48,578 nucleotides of DNA from Bacteroidaceae bacterium (GCA_016280445.1 JAEEGS010000021.1:1-48578); one strand, 5' to 3'. Positions 7,488 through 16,871 are shown, numbered from the stretch's first letter. A program made the numbers and translations. Notes: a model not told the origin generated them from the sequence alone.

Positions 7488-10020
7488 ATTCAAAACCATA
7501 TCATCTATGATGAAGCGTGAAGGCTGCGGCCTTTGTGTTATGACGGCACTGATGCTGCTGGCACTCAACTCCTGTACCGACAGCACGACCGAAACGAAGG
7601 TTGCGGGGAATTTCATCATCACCGAAGTGATGCCTGCCAACCATACCGGATTGCTCGCTGAAGATGGCGAGTTGTACGATTGGATTGAGGTGGAGAACAT
7701 CTCGGCCGAAGCAACATCGCTCAAGGATTACTCGCTGGCTTTTGCGAAGAATGGAAAGAAAAGCAGCAAGAAGAGTGAGAAGAAAAGCGATGAGAAAGGA
7801 GATGAGAAAGATGACGAGAAAAGTGACGAAGAAGAGGCTCCAAAGGTCAAGACCTGGGAGTTTCCCGATGTAGAGGTGAAACCTGGTGAGCGCATCATCG
7901 TGTTCGCATCAAAGAAAGCCGCTGACACAGAGGGCAAGGCACAACAAAAAGAACTGCATGCCAGTTTCAAACTGTCTGCTTCGGGAGGAACATTGAAGTT
8001 GCTGAGAGATGGTGGTGTGGTGTCGGAGGTGTGCTACGGCCCGTTGGACGACGATATGTGCTACCGCCTCAATGCCGACAGCATCTTCGAAGCCAGTTAT
8101 GAGCAGACACCTGGGTTTGAAAACACCAACGAGGGATTTGAGTCCTACTGCACCTTGATGGAACAGCAGCGCAAGGATGCCGCCCTGAAGATATGGGAAG
8201 TGCACTCCAAGGGACACAAGAAAGGAAGGGCTTGGATTGAAGTGAAGAACGTGTCGGATCAACCTGTCGATTTGGAAGACTACCGACTCACCACCAGCAA
8301 GAAGAAAGCACCCAAGTGGAACTTCCCTGCCGTGCAGATTCAACCAGGCGCGCGGTTCGTGATGGATTGCCGGAAAGAGGATTTCAAGATAGGCAGCACC
8401 AAATCGGTCGTGCTCACCAAGAAGAACAAGTTTGTGGATGGTGTATGCCCTGCTGCTACCCCTTATGGCGTGTCGACAGGTCGAGTGGAGGGGAAGGACG
8501 GTTTCTTCTATTTCGCATCGCCCACACGCAATGCTGAGAACAAAACCACATCCTACCGCCACATTGCTCAGCAACCCTCGTTCAATCCCACACCCAACGT
8601 CTATTCGGGCAGGGAGAGTATGAATGTGTGCCTCGCCACCTACGGATACACTGTCCACTACACCACCGACGGCAGTATGCCCACGGCGGCATCTCCTGTC
8701 TATACAGATTCCATCACCATCAAGAAGACCACCACCATCCGTGCATTCTGCGAGGGCGACTCCACCACTATGCGCAGCAACACTGCAACCGCCACATTCA
8801 TTTTCGCAAAGGAGCACACCCTGCCTGTGATGAACATCACCGTGCCGGAAGCCGACCTCTACGACTTCAATCGGGGCATCTATATGGCAGGTCCTGGTGC
8901 ATCGCCCGAATACCCCCATCAGGGTGCCAACTACTGGAAGCCGTGGTGGAAGAGAGCCCATGTGGAGTTCTTCGACAGCATCAACGGCGGTTTCTCTGCC
9001 GGTTGCGAGATGGCCATTTTCGGAGGTTTCTCGCGAGCCCTCGCCAAGAAGTCGTTCAAGATACGCTTCAGAGACGATTGCGGCCCTGCACACCTCGACT
9101 ACGACCTCTACAACGAGGGGAAGGTGGAGGAAGTGAAAAACTTCGTCCTTCGTTCTGGTTCGCAAGACATATCGGGGGTGATGGTGCGCGATGAGTTCTT
9201 CACCAGCCTAATGAAACAACACAGCCCCACCCTGCTCATTCAGGCCTACCGACCTGTGGCACTCTACATCAACGGCGAATACTTCGGTCTCTACTACCTG
9301 CGCGAGAAAATCGACAAGCGTTTTGTGGCTCGACACCTCGATGTTTCTACCGACTCCATCTCCATCATTATGTCGGGCATGTACTGCGAGGAAGGAACCA
9401 AGAAGGACTTTACGGATATCATGACATACGCATCGACCCACAATCTGGCCGACAAGGAATGTTACGAATACGTGAAAAAACGCGTTGACCTCACGGGACT
9501 TATCGACTTCAAATTGGGACAGATGTATTCCAGCAACACCGACTTAGGAAATGTGCGTTACGTGCTATCCAAAGACCCCAAGGGTGACCAGAAATGGCAC
9601 ATCGTCTTCTACGACCTCGATGCCACATGGGCAACCAACTGCACTTCAGCCTCGTATTTCCTCGTCAGTGGCGACAACCGGGTGAAGCGGATTCAGAACC
9701 AGTTGGTGCAGGAACTCCTGAAGAATCAGGAATTCCGCCAACTCCTTCTGCAACGGCTTTCTCTCCACATGCACAAGACGTTCTCCACCAAGAACACAAC
9801 GGCTGTCTTCGATGACCTCATCAACACCATCAAGCCCGAGATGCAGCGCAACTGCCAACGATGGCCAGCCATACTCACCTACCCGAGATGGGAGAACCGT
9901 GTGAAGGAATTCCGCGAGAAATTCAAGGAGAGAAACAAAATTATGCTCGACGACCTGCGTCAGTATCTCAACGTCACCGAGGAGGAAGAGAAGAAATATT
10001 TCTCCGACCTCGGATATTGA
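7474..10020 (+). CDS. CotH kinase family lipoprotein with lamin-tail and chitobiase C-terminal domains
   Basis: A large surface or periplasmic lipoprotein (lipobox LALNSC, Cys34). Domains are: lamin-tail domain (about 45-200) interrupted by a Lys/Ser/Asp/Glu-rich low-complexity stretch at 92-124; a second lamin-tail-like domain (about 235-345); a CHB_HEX_C-type beta domain with VHYTTDGSMPT (about 370-445); and the CotH domain from about 450, with FGGFSRALAKKSFKIRF, ALYINGEYFGLYYLREKID and HIVFYDLDATWA. CotH proteins are atypical protein kinases. The start may instead be the Met at 7510, which gives a compact 22-residue lipoprotein signal and no overlap. The gene shares an operon with the phosphatase at 6288, suggesting opposed phosphorylation of surface proteins. 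The substrate is unknown. Confidence 0.87.
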   Translation: MFKNKFKTISSMMKREGCGLCVMTALMLLALNSCTDSTTETKVAGNFIITEVMPANHTGLLAEDGELYDWIEVENISAEATSLKDYSLAFAKNGKKSSKKSEKKSDEKGDEKDDEKSDEEEAPKVKTWEFPDVEVKPGERIIVFASKKAADTEGKAQQKELHASFKLSASGGTLKLLRDGGVVSEVCYGPLDDDMCYRLNADSIFEASYEQTPGFENTNEGFESYCTLMEQQRKDAALKIWEVHSKGHKKGRAWIEVKNVSDQPVDLEDYRLTTSKKKAPKWNFPAVQIQPGARFVMDCRKEDFKIGSTKSVVLTKKNKFVDGVCPAATPYGVSTGRVEGKDGFFYFASPTRNAENKTTSYRHIAQQPSFNPTPNVYSGRESMNVCLATYGYTVHYTTDGSMPTAASPVYTDSITIKKTTTIRAFCEGDSTTMRSNTATATFIFAKEHTLPVMNITVPEADLYDFNRGIYMAGPGASPEYPHQGANYWKPWWKRAHVEFFDSINGGFSAGCEMAIFGGFSRALAKKSFKIRFRDDCGPAHLDYDLYNEGKVEEVKNFVLRSGSQDISGVMVRDEFFTSLMKQHSPTLLIQAYRPVALYINGEYFGLYYLREKIDKRFVARHLDVSTDSISIIMSGMYCEEGTKKDFTDIMTYASTHNLADKECYEYVKKRVDLTGLIDFKLGQMYSSNTDLGNVRYVLSKDPKGDQKWHIVFYDLDATWATNCTSASYFLVSGDNRVKRIQNQLVQELLKNQEFRQLLLQRLSLHMHKTFSTKNTTAVFDDLINTIKPEMQRNCQRWPAILTYPRWENRVKEFREKFKERNKIMLDDLRQYLNVTEEEEKKYFSDLGY

Positions 10021-10062
10021 AACAAAGCGTTTTTCCGACCTCGGATATTGAAACAAAGCGTT
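10001..10062 (+). repeat. 31-bp duplication across the CotH stop codon
   Basis: CCGACCTCGGATATTGAAAC recurs 31 bp downstream (10004 and 10035). A third, more diverged copy follows from about 10063. The second copy lies after the stop and is not translated. Confidence 0.85.
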
Positions 10063-10093
10063 TCTCTGACTTCGAACATTGAGAAAGAAACAC

Positions 10094-10128
10094 AAAAAAA
10101 CTCCTGCCAATCAGCAGGAGTTTTTTTT
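10094..10128. terminator. Bidirectional terminator
   Basis: CTCCTGC / GCAGGAG (10101-10107 with 10114-10120) is flanked by seven A on the left and eight T on the right. It serves both the CotH gene and the convergent gene at 10149. Confidence 0.88.
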
Positions 10129-10148
10129 GTTCTCGATGTGTGATGTTA

Positions 10149-10583
10149 TCACAAAGAAGCAGTAGCAGTGTAATTTCTCATGACACGACGGTAGTAACCC
10201 TCTGTACGCGCTTTGCGCTGCATGCACTTCAGGTCGCCAGAGTTCCAAAGACGGATGGCTTTCTCCATGTTGCCTTCTGGATTATAACGCTCCTGATAAG
10301 TGATGAACATGTCAATACTCTTCTGCTTGTCATAACGGTCGGCATAGGTGAACTTCTTGTACCCGACGATTCTGTTACACTCGCGCACCAAAATTTGCGC
10401 AATCTGCAGATAACCCACATAAAGTCCGTTCTTCGATACTGCCTTAGCATTACCTCTGCTTTCCACTTGTGCGATAGCGAGGATAACGGCTCCCCACTTT
10501 TTCTCGAGGTCAACTTTTGGTTCTGTCTGTGCAGTAGCACTCAACGAAATGGCCATCACGGCTAATAGCAATAATTTTTTCAT
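10149..10583 (-). CDS. Small secreted lysozyme/transglycosylase-like protein
   Basis: A 144-residue exported protein: signal peptide MKKLLLLAVMAISLSATAQ, then a compact helical domain. ILAIAQVESRGNAKAVS, with the Glu of the SLT-type ES motif, GYLQIAQILVRECNRI, TYADRYDKQKSIDMF and AIRLWNSG match the small goose-type or SLT lysozyme fold found in many Bacteroidales secreted proteins. Peptidoglycan cleavage is therefore likely but not proven: the domain is shorter than standard Slt domains. It has its own strong promoter (10693-10724) with a leader of about 100 nt, and a shared terminator behind it. Confidence 0.72.
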   Translation of the reverse strand: MKKLLLLAVMAISLSATAQTEPKVDLEKKWGAVILAIAQVESRGNAKAVSKNGLYVGYLQIAQILVRECNRIVGYKKFTYADRYDKQKSIDMFITYQERYNPEGNMEKAIRLWNSGDLKCMQRKARTEGYYRRVMRNYTATASL

Positions 10584-10692
10584 ACAATTCTTACTTTTTA
10601 AATTTCCGCTACGATTCTATAGTCGCAGCTCTGGTTCTTTCAAACAAGTCTTTACGAGACCTTTTGGCTTCGTTTTCCAACGAAAACCACTG

Positions 10693-10724
10693 CAAAGGTA
10701 TGGCTATTTTTTGAATTTGCCAAA
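10693..10724 (-). promoter_or_regulatory. Promoter of the lysozyme-like gene
   Basis: Minus-strand TTTG (10721-10724), 20 bp, TACCTTTG (10693-10700). Confidence 0.8.
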
Positions 10725-10730
10725 GAAAAT

Positions 10731-10782
10731 ATGCTAAAAAACATATTTTTATGTATAAAAACACGTTTTTAGCATATTTTTA
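10731..10782 (-). terminator. AT-rich hairpin after the C10 protease gene
   Basis: ATGCTAAAAA (10731-10740) pairs with TTTTTAGCAT (10766-10775). Lying 13 bp after the protease stop and just upstream of the next promoter, it is a plausible terminator. Confidence 0.45.
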
Positions 10783-10794
10783 GATTTCCGGAGA

Positions 10795-13700
10795 CTATTT
10801 CACACGCTTCTCGCCATCAATGATATAGATGCCTGGTTGAGTGGCTGAAGGCACGCGAACACCTTGCAAAGTGTAGATGCCCTTACGTACACCGGTTCGC
10901 ACTTCTGGCAGATTTTCGATGCCAGTTGCAGGGTCTTCCGACTCCTCCAACATACCCACATAGGTGAGCGTGAAATCGTCCACTTTATACCAGCGGCCTT
11001 CCTTCACACCGATGGTGAGCGAACCCGTTGCTTCACCTTCGTCGGCTGTCACCTTGATGTTGTCGATGACTGCCTGTGTGAGGTAGAGAGGACCGAACGG
11101 ATGTCCTGCAACAGTTGCAGTAGCCTCATCGGCAAACATCGTGACAGAAGATTTCTCATCGGTTCCCAACATCGCGGTAAGACGGTAGTAGCCAGGAGTA
11201 AGTCCCTTGACCACCTGCGAGATGCTGACGGATGAAGAGTCGTCGGCGGCAATCAGGCTTCGGTAGTAATAGATGCCATCAAGCCCTACGGCACGTTTGT
11301 CGTTGGCGGCAGTGCCATCATTCACTGACCCGACAGACGTGAAGCCTTCCTTCTTTGCGACCGTCCATCCACGAGGAGAAGTCTTGGATTGTTCGAAAGA
11401 CGGGTTGACGATGCTGCTGGTGAAGTCAATCTCCTTGTTGTCGAGATGGGCAATCTGTTTCATGTAGGTTTCGCCATCGGCAATCAACTGGGCAGCATAT
11501 TCTTTCACCAAGCTGATCGTGTTGAGCGTCGAACCATCTCCACGATTAGAGAATTCCTTCTCGGCAAACGCGATTTCCTGTTCGTAGGCATCGTATGCTG
11601 ATGCTTGAGCGATGTCCTTGTATTTTGCCAACATCTGACGTGCCTCGTTGATGCTTTGAGCCAGAGTGACGAATGGAGGATCCTGTGTCACGCTTGGGTA
11701 GGCGCGCACATCACTTGGCGTGTCGCTGGCATTCCAATATCCCCTCAAGGCTTCCACTACACTACCTTCCTGCACCACCACGAAATTCTGTTTCTCCTCA
11801 GCATTGAGCAGATGCGCCTTCGCTGGGGTTGTGGTGTTGGTGTAAGTGCCGATGAGCGCATTATCGGTATTATCCACAGGAGAGGCCACGACAGTCACAT
11901 TTTCGCCCGTCAAGGTCATGTTGCCGACTGATGAAGCCATCACCAGATAGGTCTTTCCTGCCTCCAGCGTCTTGACATCGGCCGTGCGAACAGATGTGCT
12001 TAGGTGTTCCGTGATGTCGCGGGCAATGATGCCATCAGGAACGGTTGCGACAAAAGGTGTGGTGATGAGATACCAACGTGCGGGTTCAACCGCCAAGTTC
12101 AGTTCTGCCTTCTCGGCAATGAAATCCTCGCGTGGCGTGAAGTTATACCCTGAGACAAGCGAGAGTTCTTTGCAGCGGCCATCGCACACCACGTTCTTTC
12201 CTGTCGCCTGACTGCCAGCGGCCACATAGACAAGGGCGTTGGGGTTCACCGACTGAGTGACTTCGCCCACCCCTGTACATTGTGTCAAATCATACACGGT
12301 GGCGGTGTTGTATCTCTTGCTTGCAGAAATCGAGGAGGATTTGAACACCGTAGCGTCGAAGTGTCCCTGCACGGTCAGGCAGTTATCCTCGAAACTCACC
12401 ACCGATATATCCTTCTTCTGGGGGGTGAAATAGATGTCGCTGTTCTCTGCTTCGTCAAAACTGATGGGGTCTTTCGACAGTTGGGTTGTGTTGAGCACCT
12501 GCAGTTTGTAGTGCTTACCCTCCACCAGCGGACGTGAAGCGGTGCTGAACACCGTCACCACGGCATCGGCTTCCTCGTTTGCATTCACAGTCAGCGAACC
12601 CGTGTAGGTGGCACCAGTGAGCACCCAAGCCTGAGCCACTTCGTCGTATTCCGACAACTCCATCACCAGTGTGCCTCCGTATGGTGCAGCAGCCTTATTC
12701 TCCACTGTCACGTTCACAGGAACCTGGGTGTTGTAAACAAGATGGCACGTCTGTCCATCAAAGGTTTCCGTGTCGCTGCCGTTCGTCATCGTGACCTTCT
12801 TCAGCGAGAGTGCCGTTTCGCCCTTTTCGGGTGTGAACGATATCTGTGCCAACACGTTGAGGTCAGCATCAGTCAGCGTGGCATAGGTGACCCTGTCACT
12901 TGCTGTCGGCTTGCCTTTCAGCGTGATTTCCTTCACACTGCCTGTGCTGAAGACGGTTTCCGTGTCGCTCGATTGGGCATTTTGCAGTTTCGAGGGCTTT
13001 GTTTTCGAGGTGGACACGAAGAGATAAACACCGCTGAAGTCGAGCGTAGAGTTGTTAGCCACTTTCACCGTAAAGTCATTCTCCACATTGCTATACACAT
13101 GCGTAGAATGAGTGATGGTGGCTGTGCGGTTCCAAGTCTTCGGATAGGCACCAATCAGGGCACTCTGCCCATCGTAGAAACCATTCATGCCGTCGGTTGT
13201 AGTGGTCGTGTAGTAGCCATCGGCTTGACCACCCCATCCGAAGTTGAAGTAAAACTTGTCGTCGGAAGCACGATAGCCATGAATGAATACAGCATGTCCA
13301 CCCTGATCGGGATGAACACCCGTGTACATGACTGGATGTCCTGCCGCCAATTCTTTATAAAGCAGGTTTGTCCAACCCTCCTGTCCATAACTGGCACGAT
13401 AATGCACTGTGCCGCCATTCATGCCGAAATAGGTGGAGAACGTATAAGGAATCTTTTCGATATTGCCAGAGGTCGACTCTCCGTAGGTGAGCCATGTGGC
13501 TGCTCCTGTAGCAAAGACGAACTCAGCAACGGGTTGCTTGTAATCTGCCGATTGCGACCCATAGGAGTCGAGCATCAAATCCCACTTGAGGGGTGTTCCC
13601 TTGGGCACACTACGAGTGACGGGGGCATCGCCGTAACCATAAGTCGGTGTGGTTGCCTGAAGGGTTGAAGGGAGGTCTTTGCGCCAGTAGTAGAGAATCT

Positions 13701-14241
13701 GGCTGGCAGCGGTGGCCACACAACCCGTCACCGCCCTGTTTCCATTCTTGGTAAGCGTGGGGCAATTGTCGTTGTAGGGGCTTGACTGGTGCCAATGCGA
13801 GGTGACGAACGGAGGGATGTCCACCCGTGTGGTGGAAGCACGTTGTGCTCTCCTTGTCCTGGCCATCGCCACATTGGAGCCATCTGCCTGTGCCAGTTCC
13901 ACGATTTTCTGCCAACCGTCCAGCATGTCGAGCAATGCAGGAGGCATGTTGTTGGGGTCGAAATCGCCCTGTTCTGCCACACCCAGCACTTCGGGCAGGC
14001 AATCGTCGCCACTCACGATGACGAAGCCTTGATTGGCACCTCGGCTGATGATGTAGTAAGGGGCATATTCGCTGGATACGGATGACCTCCGTTTGGCTTG
14101 TGCCTGAGTGACGATAGACATTTGATGTCCAGGCAACATATACTCCTGTGCTATCTGCAATGCCTCTGTGCGGCTGATGGGGTCGGCATTGATGCCCAAA
14201 GCAGAGAACAACGCCAATGTTGAAACAAGTAACTTTTTCAT
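10795..14241 (-). CDS. Secreted C10-family cysteine protease (streptopain type) with large C-terminal region
   Basis: A 1148-residue exported protease. The signal peptide is MKKLLVSTLALFSALGINA. A Spi/propeptide-like segment (20-115) with PYYIISRGANQGFVIVSGDD precedes the papain-like C10 domain: catalytic Cys174 in AVTGCVATAASQILYYW, His316 in GGHAVFIHGY, and FNFGWGG (333-339). Residues 370-1060 are beta-rich repeats without a clear name, probably adhesion or substrate binding. The end (IYTLQGVRVPSATQPGIYII, then GEKRVK) is the LQG...GIY tail common in secreted Prevotella proteins. The ATG at 14241 is chosen over an upstream TTG. No promoter box is seen in the 73 bp behind lepA, so readthrough from lepA is possible. 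Confidence 0.9.
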   Translation of the reverse strand: MKKLLVSTLALFSALGINADPISRTEALQIAQEYMLPGHQMSIVTQAQAKRRSSVSSEYAPYYIISRGANQGFVIVSGDDCLPEVLGVAEQGDFDPNNMPPALLDMLDGWQKIVELAQADGSNVAMARTRRAQRASTTRVDIPPFVTSHWHQSSPYNDNCPTLTKNGNRAVTGCVATAASQILYYWRKDLPSTLQATTPTYGYGDAPVTRSVPKGTPLKWDLMLDSYGSQSADYKQPVAEFVFATGAATWLTYGESTSGNIEKIPYTFSTYFGMNGGTVHYRASYGQEGWTNLLYKELAAGHPVMYTGVHPDQGGHAVFIHGYRASDDKFYFNFGWGGQADGYYTTTTTDGMNGFYDGQSALIGAYPKTWNRTATITHSTHVYSNVENDFTVKVANNSTLDFSGVYLFVSTSKTKPSKLQNAQSSDTETVFSTGSVKEITLKGKPTASDRVTYATLTDADLNVLAQISFTPEKGETALSLKKVTMTNGSDTETFDGQTCHLVYNTQVPVNVTVENKAAAPYGGTLVMELSEYDEVAQAWVLTGATYTGSLTVNANEEADAVVTVFSTASRPLVEGKHYKLQVLNTTQLSKDPISFDEAENSDIYFTPQKKDISVVSFEDNCLTVQGHFDATVFKSSSISASKRYNTATVYDLTQCTGVGEVTQSVNPNALVYVAAGSQATGKNVVCDGRCKELSLVSGYNFTPREDFIAEKAELNLAVEPARWYLITTPFVATVPDGIIARDITEHLSTSVRTADVKTLEAGKTYLVMASSVGNMTLTGENVTVVASPVDNTDNALIGTYTNTTTPAKAHLLNAEEKQNFVVVQEGSVVEALRGYWNASDTPSDVRAYPSVTQDPPFVTLAQSINEARQMLAKYKDIAQASAYDAYEQEIAFAEKEFSNRGDGSTLNTISLVKEYAAQLIADGETYMKQIAHLDNKEIDFTSSIVNPSFEQSKTSPRGWTVAKKEGFTSVGSVNDGTAANDKRAVGLDGIYYYRSLIAADDSSSVSISQVVKGLTPGYYRLTAMLGTDEKSSVTMFADEATATVAGHPFGPLYLTQAVIDNIKVTADEGEATGSLTIGVKEGRWYKVDDFTLTYVGMLEESEDPATGIENLPEVRTGVRKGIYTLQGVRVPSATQPGIYIIDGEKRVK

Positions 14242-14314
14242 TGTCAATAGGTATGTATTAGTTAATTAGATTCTTAGTTTGAGTGATTCATTCGTTGTTG
14301 GATGGGGGGCCGCA

Positions 14315-16123
14315 TCAATCGTCATCGAGTTTCAGCACAGCCAAGAAGGCTTTCTGCGGCACACTCACGTTGCCGATTTGCTTCATGCGCTTCTTGCCTC
14401 GCTTCTGCTTTTCGAGGAGTTTGCGCTTACGCGAAACGTCGCCTCCGTAGCACTTGGCCAACACATCCTTTCGTACCTGCTTCACCGTCTCTCTTGCCAC
14501 AATCTTGCCACCGATGGCTGCCTGGATGGCGATGTCGAACTGCTGACGAGGCAGCAACTCTTTCAGGCGTTCGCACATGCGGCGACCGAGGGTGACAGCA
14601 TTATCGACATGAGTCAGCGTGGAGAGTGCATCGACCGATTCGCCGTTCAGCAGAATGTCGAGTTTCACCAACTTGCTTTCGCGGAAACCTGCAGGATGAT
14701 AGTCGAAGGAAGCGTATCCACGCGACACACTCTTCAATTTGTCGTAGAAGTCTATCACTATCTCGCCCAGAGGCATCAAGAACTCAATCTCCACACGGTT
14801 GCCGGCAATGAAGTCCTGCTTCACCAGTTCGGCTCGCTTGCCGAGACAGAGCGTCATGATGGGGCCGATGTAGGTGGCCGTGGTGATGACGGTGGCACGG
14901 ATGTAGGGTTCCTCCACATGGTCAATCAGGGTCGGGTCAGGCATGCCGCTGGGATTGTGCACCTCTTGTGCCTCTCCGTGCTTGTCGTACACCATGTAAC
15001 TCACGTTCGGCACCGTGGTGATGACATCCATATCGAACTCGCGGTCGAGGCGTTCCTGCACAATCTCCATGTGGAGCAAGCCGAGGAATCCGCATCGGAA
15101 ACCGAATCCCAGTGCTGCCGAACTCTCGTGCTGGAAGGTGAGCGAGGCATCGTTCAGTTGCAGTTTCTCCAGCGAGGTGCGCAGGTTCTCGTAGTCTTCC
15201 GTCTCAATGGGGTAGATGCCTGCAAACACCATCGGTTTCACCTCTTGGAATCCCTTGATGGCCTCGGTGGTGGGGCGTGACAGCGACGTGATGGTGTCGC
15301 CCACTTTTACCTCGGTGGCGTTCTTGATGCCCGTCACGATGTATCCCACATCGCCTGTACGCAGTTCCTTCTTGGGCACCATATCCATTTTCAGCGTACC
15401 GATTTCCTCGGCCAGATATTCTTTCTTCGTGTTGATGAACCGCACCTTCTCGCCCGGGTGCATCACGCCGTTGATGATTTTGAAGTAGGCAATCACACCG
15501 CGGTAGGAGTTGAACACCGAGTCGAAAATAAGTGCCTGCAAGGGAGCATCCTCTTCACCTACTGGATGGGGAACTCTTTCCACCACCGCATTCAGTATCT
15601 CCCCCACTCCTTCGCCTGTCTTGCCGCTGGCGTAGATGATGTCCTCCAAGTCGCAACCTATCAGGTCGATAATCTCGTCGGCCACCTCTTCGGGCATCGC
15701 GTTGGGCATATCAATCTTGTTGATGACGGGAATGATTTCGAGGTCGTGGTCGATAGCCATGTAGAGGTTCGAGATGGTCTGTGCCTGCACACCCTGTGTG
15801 GCATCCACCACGAGCAGGGCACCCTCGCATGCCGCAATCGAACGGCTCACCTCGTAGGAGAAGTCCACGTGTCCCGGTGTGTCAATCAAGTTCAGCACAA
15901 ACTTTTGTCCCTGATACTCCGCTTTCTCCCCGTCATATTCATGCTCCATCTGGATGGCGTGACTCTTGATGGTGATTCCACGCTCCTGCTCCAAATCCAT
16001 GTCGTCCAGCATCTGACCCTGCGTAATCTCAATCGTCTTCGTGCGCTCCAGCAATCTGTCTGCCAGCGTCGACTTCCCGTGGTCAATATGTGCGATAATG
16101 CAAAAATTCCTGATATTCTTCAT
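14315..16123 (-). CDS. lepA: Elongation factor 4 (back-translocating GTPase LepA)
   Basis: LepA is a translational GTPase that acts on the ribosome at translocation or initiation and assembly. The product has 602 residues. G motifs are AHIDHGKST (near residue 9), DTPGHVDF and NKIDMPNA; later come [12 protein letters not shown]-type EF-G domain V and the LepA-specific C-terminal domain ending [13 protein letters not shown]. The start at 16123 matches the family ([16 protein letters not shown]). The frame stays open upstream but is not LepA-like there. The leader appears long: the nearest promoter box is TATCTTTG at 16355-16362, with a 23-bp tandem repeat between. Confidence 0.97.
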   Translation of the reverse strand: MKNIRNFCIIAHIDHGKSTLADRLLERTKTIEITQGQMLDDMDLEQERGITIKSHAIQMEHEYDGEKAEYQGQKFVLNLIDTPGHVDFSYEVSRSIAACEGALLVVDATQGVQAQTISNLYMAIDHDLEIIPVINKIDMPNAMPEEVADEIIDLIGCDLEDIIYASGKTGEGVGEILNAVVERVPHPVGEEDAPLQALIFDSVFNSYRGVIAYFKIINGVMHPGEKVRFINTKKEYLAEEIGTLKMDMVPKKELRTGDVGYIVTGIKNATEVKVGDTITSLSRPTTEAIKGFQEVKPMVFAGIYPIETEDYENLRTSLEKLQLNDASLTFQHESSAALGFGFRCGFLGLLHMEIVQERLDREFDMDVITTVPNVSYMVYDKHGEAQEVHNPSGMPDPTLIDHVEEPYIRATVITTATYIGPIMTLCLGKRAELVKQDFIAGNRVEIEFLMPLGEIVIDFYDKLKSVSRGYASFDYHPAGFRESKLVKLDILLNGESVDALSTLTHVDNAVTLGRRMCERLKELLPRQQFDIAIQAAIGGKIVARETVKQVRKDVLAKCYGGDVSRKRKLLEKQKRGKKRMKQIGNVSVPQKAFLAVLKLDDD

Positions 16124-16237
16124 GCGTTCTGCAATTGATATGTTCAATGTGTCAAATAAAATGCAAAGAAACAAAAAAAATCCCATTTCGCAAAATAAAA
16201 CCGCAGAAAGTTCATCTCCGTAAACGTTCACGCCGCC

Positions 16238-16329
16238 CCCACTCGCTCGTTCACGCCGTCGCCACTCATGCCTGCACGGCATCGCCGACCATTCCTGCAC
16301 GCCATCGCCGACCATTCCTGCACGCCGTC
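16238..16329. repeat. 23-bp tandem repeat, about four copies
   Basis: The unit GCCGACCATTCCTGCACGCC plus three bases is cleanest at 16284-16306 and 16307-16329. It is diverged at 16261-16283 and at 16238-16260. It lies in the probable lepA leader. Confidence 0.85.
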
Positions 16330-16354
16330 ACCACCCGTTCTTTTTTCGACGCTG

Positions 16355-16362
16355 CAAAGATA
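16355..16362 (-). promoter_or_regulatory. Probable -7 box of lepA
   Basis: Minus-strand TATCTTTG followed by GCAGC. No clear TTTG lies 20 bp upstream. The leader to lepA would be about 225 nt. Confidence 0.45.
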
Positions 16363-16433
16363 CAACATCCACCATGCGGTCTACGAACATTCTGCACTTT
16401 TTTTTGAAAAGACAGCGGAAAATTTTTCTTGCC

Positions 16434-16572
16434 GTTACACTTGTTACAGTGTTACAGTTCTCGAAAAGCCTTTTCCAACCCTAAAAATACTTCTATATTT
16501 ATATATAAATATAGAGTTTATTTTTGACTTTCCTTGATTGTTTTTGGAACTGTAACACTGTAACACTGTAAC
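16434..16572. repeat. Inverted arms of 8-bp TGTTACAG repeats
   Basis: The left arm 16434-16460 carries TGTTACAG units. The right arm 16547-16572 carries three CTGTAACA-type units with an 8-bp period. The arms are near-perfect reverse complements, about 85 bp apart. Confidence 0.8.
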
Positions 16573-16584
16573 GCTTTCAGAAAA

Positions 16585-16622
16585 CAAAAATGCGCTACTC
16601 AAAAAGAGCAACGCATTTTTTA
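16585..16622. terminator. Bidirectional terminator
   Basis: AAAAATGCG and CGCATTTTT enclose a second short stem (CTC/GAG), with T runs on both strands. It is placed to end the winged-helix gene. Confidence 0.72.
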
Positions 16623-16658
16623 TAGTCTTGCAACTATTGCTTGTAGATTCAGCGCTAA

Positions 16659-16871
16659 TTACTTGAGAGAGTAAGCGTATGGATCCTTCTCGTCACCAGT
16701 CTCAACGGCGTTCACCTTGTCCTCGCGGAGCAACCAGCCAAGGCCGAGGTTGAAATCTTTTTCAGCAAGCTTAGTTGCTTTCTTAATCTGTTTGAATGTC
16801 TGTGCTGACTCTGCGCCAGAAAGGGCGTTCCAAATGAGTCCGGCAATGTTGCCTGCTTTTTCCTGTAACAT
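16659..16871 (-). CDS. Winged helix-turn-helix protein (DUF2582)
   Basis: A 70-residue protein beginning MLQEKAGNIAGLIWNALSGA. The sequence runs helix - LIWNAL - SAQTFKQIKKATKL - LGLGWLLREDKV - short strand, the pattern of the DUF2582 winged-helix family. That family is common in Bacteroidales and presumably DNA-binding. Its target is unknown. I start at the Met that leaves 80 nt behind the promoter TTTG-N21-TAACTTTG (16951-16983). An upstream extension has no family similarity. The gene is monocistronic, with a terminator 37 bp behind. Confidence 0.82.
   Translation of the reverse strand: MLQEKAGNIAGLIWNALSGAESAQTFKQIKKATKLAEKDFNLGLGWLLREDKVNAVETGDEKDPYAYSLK

Larger units (their letters stand above)
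16124..16658. other. Intergenic region between lepA and the winged-helix gene
   Basis: This 535-bp gap has no convincing gene. From left to right it holds A-rich leader DNA, the 23-bp tandem repeat (16238-16329), a minus-strand TATCTTTG box (16355-16362), a long inverted repeat of TGTTACAG units (16434-16572), and a bidirectional hairpin (16585-16622). Confidence 0.7.

Noticed and set aside
7909-9165. 418-codon minus frame inside the CotH gene
   Set aside because: Antisense shadow of a clear multi-domain protein; no promoter and no recognisable domain.
12742-13668. 308-codon plus frame inside the C10 protease gene
   Set aside because: It lies opposite the catalytic Cys and His region of the protease; the composition is Arg/Cys/His-rich as expected of a shadow.
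14279-15280. 333-codon plus frame opposite lepA
   Set aside because: LepA is complete on the other strand; the frame has no promoter and no family likeness.
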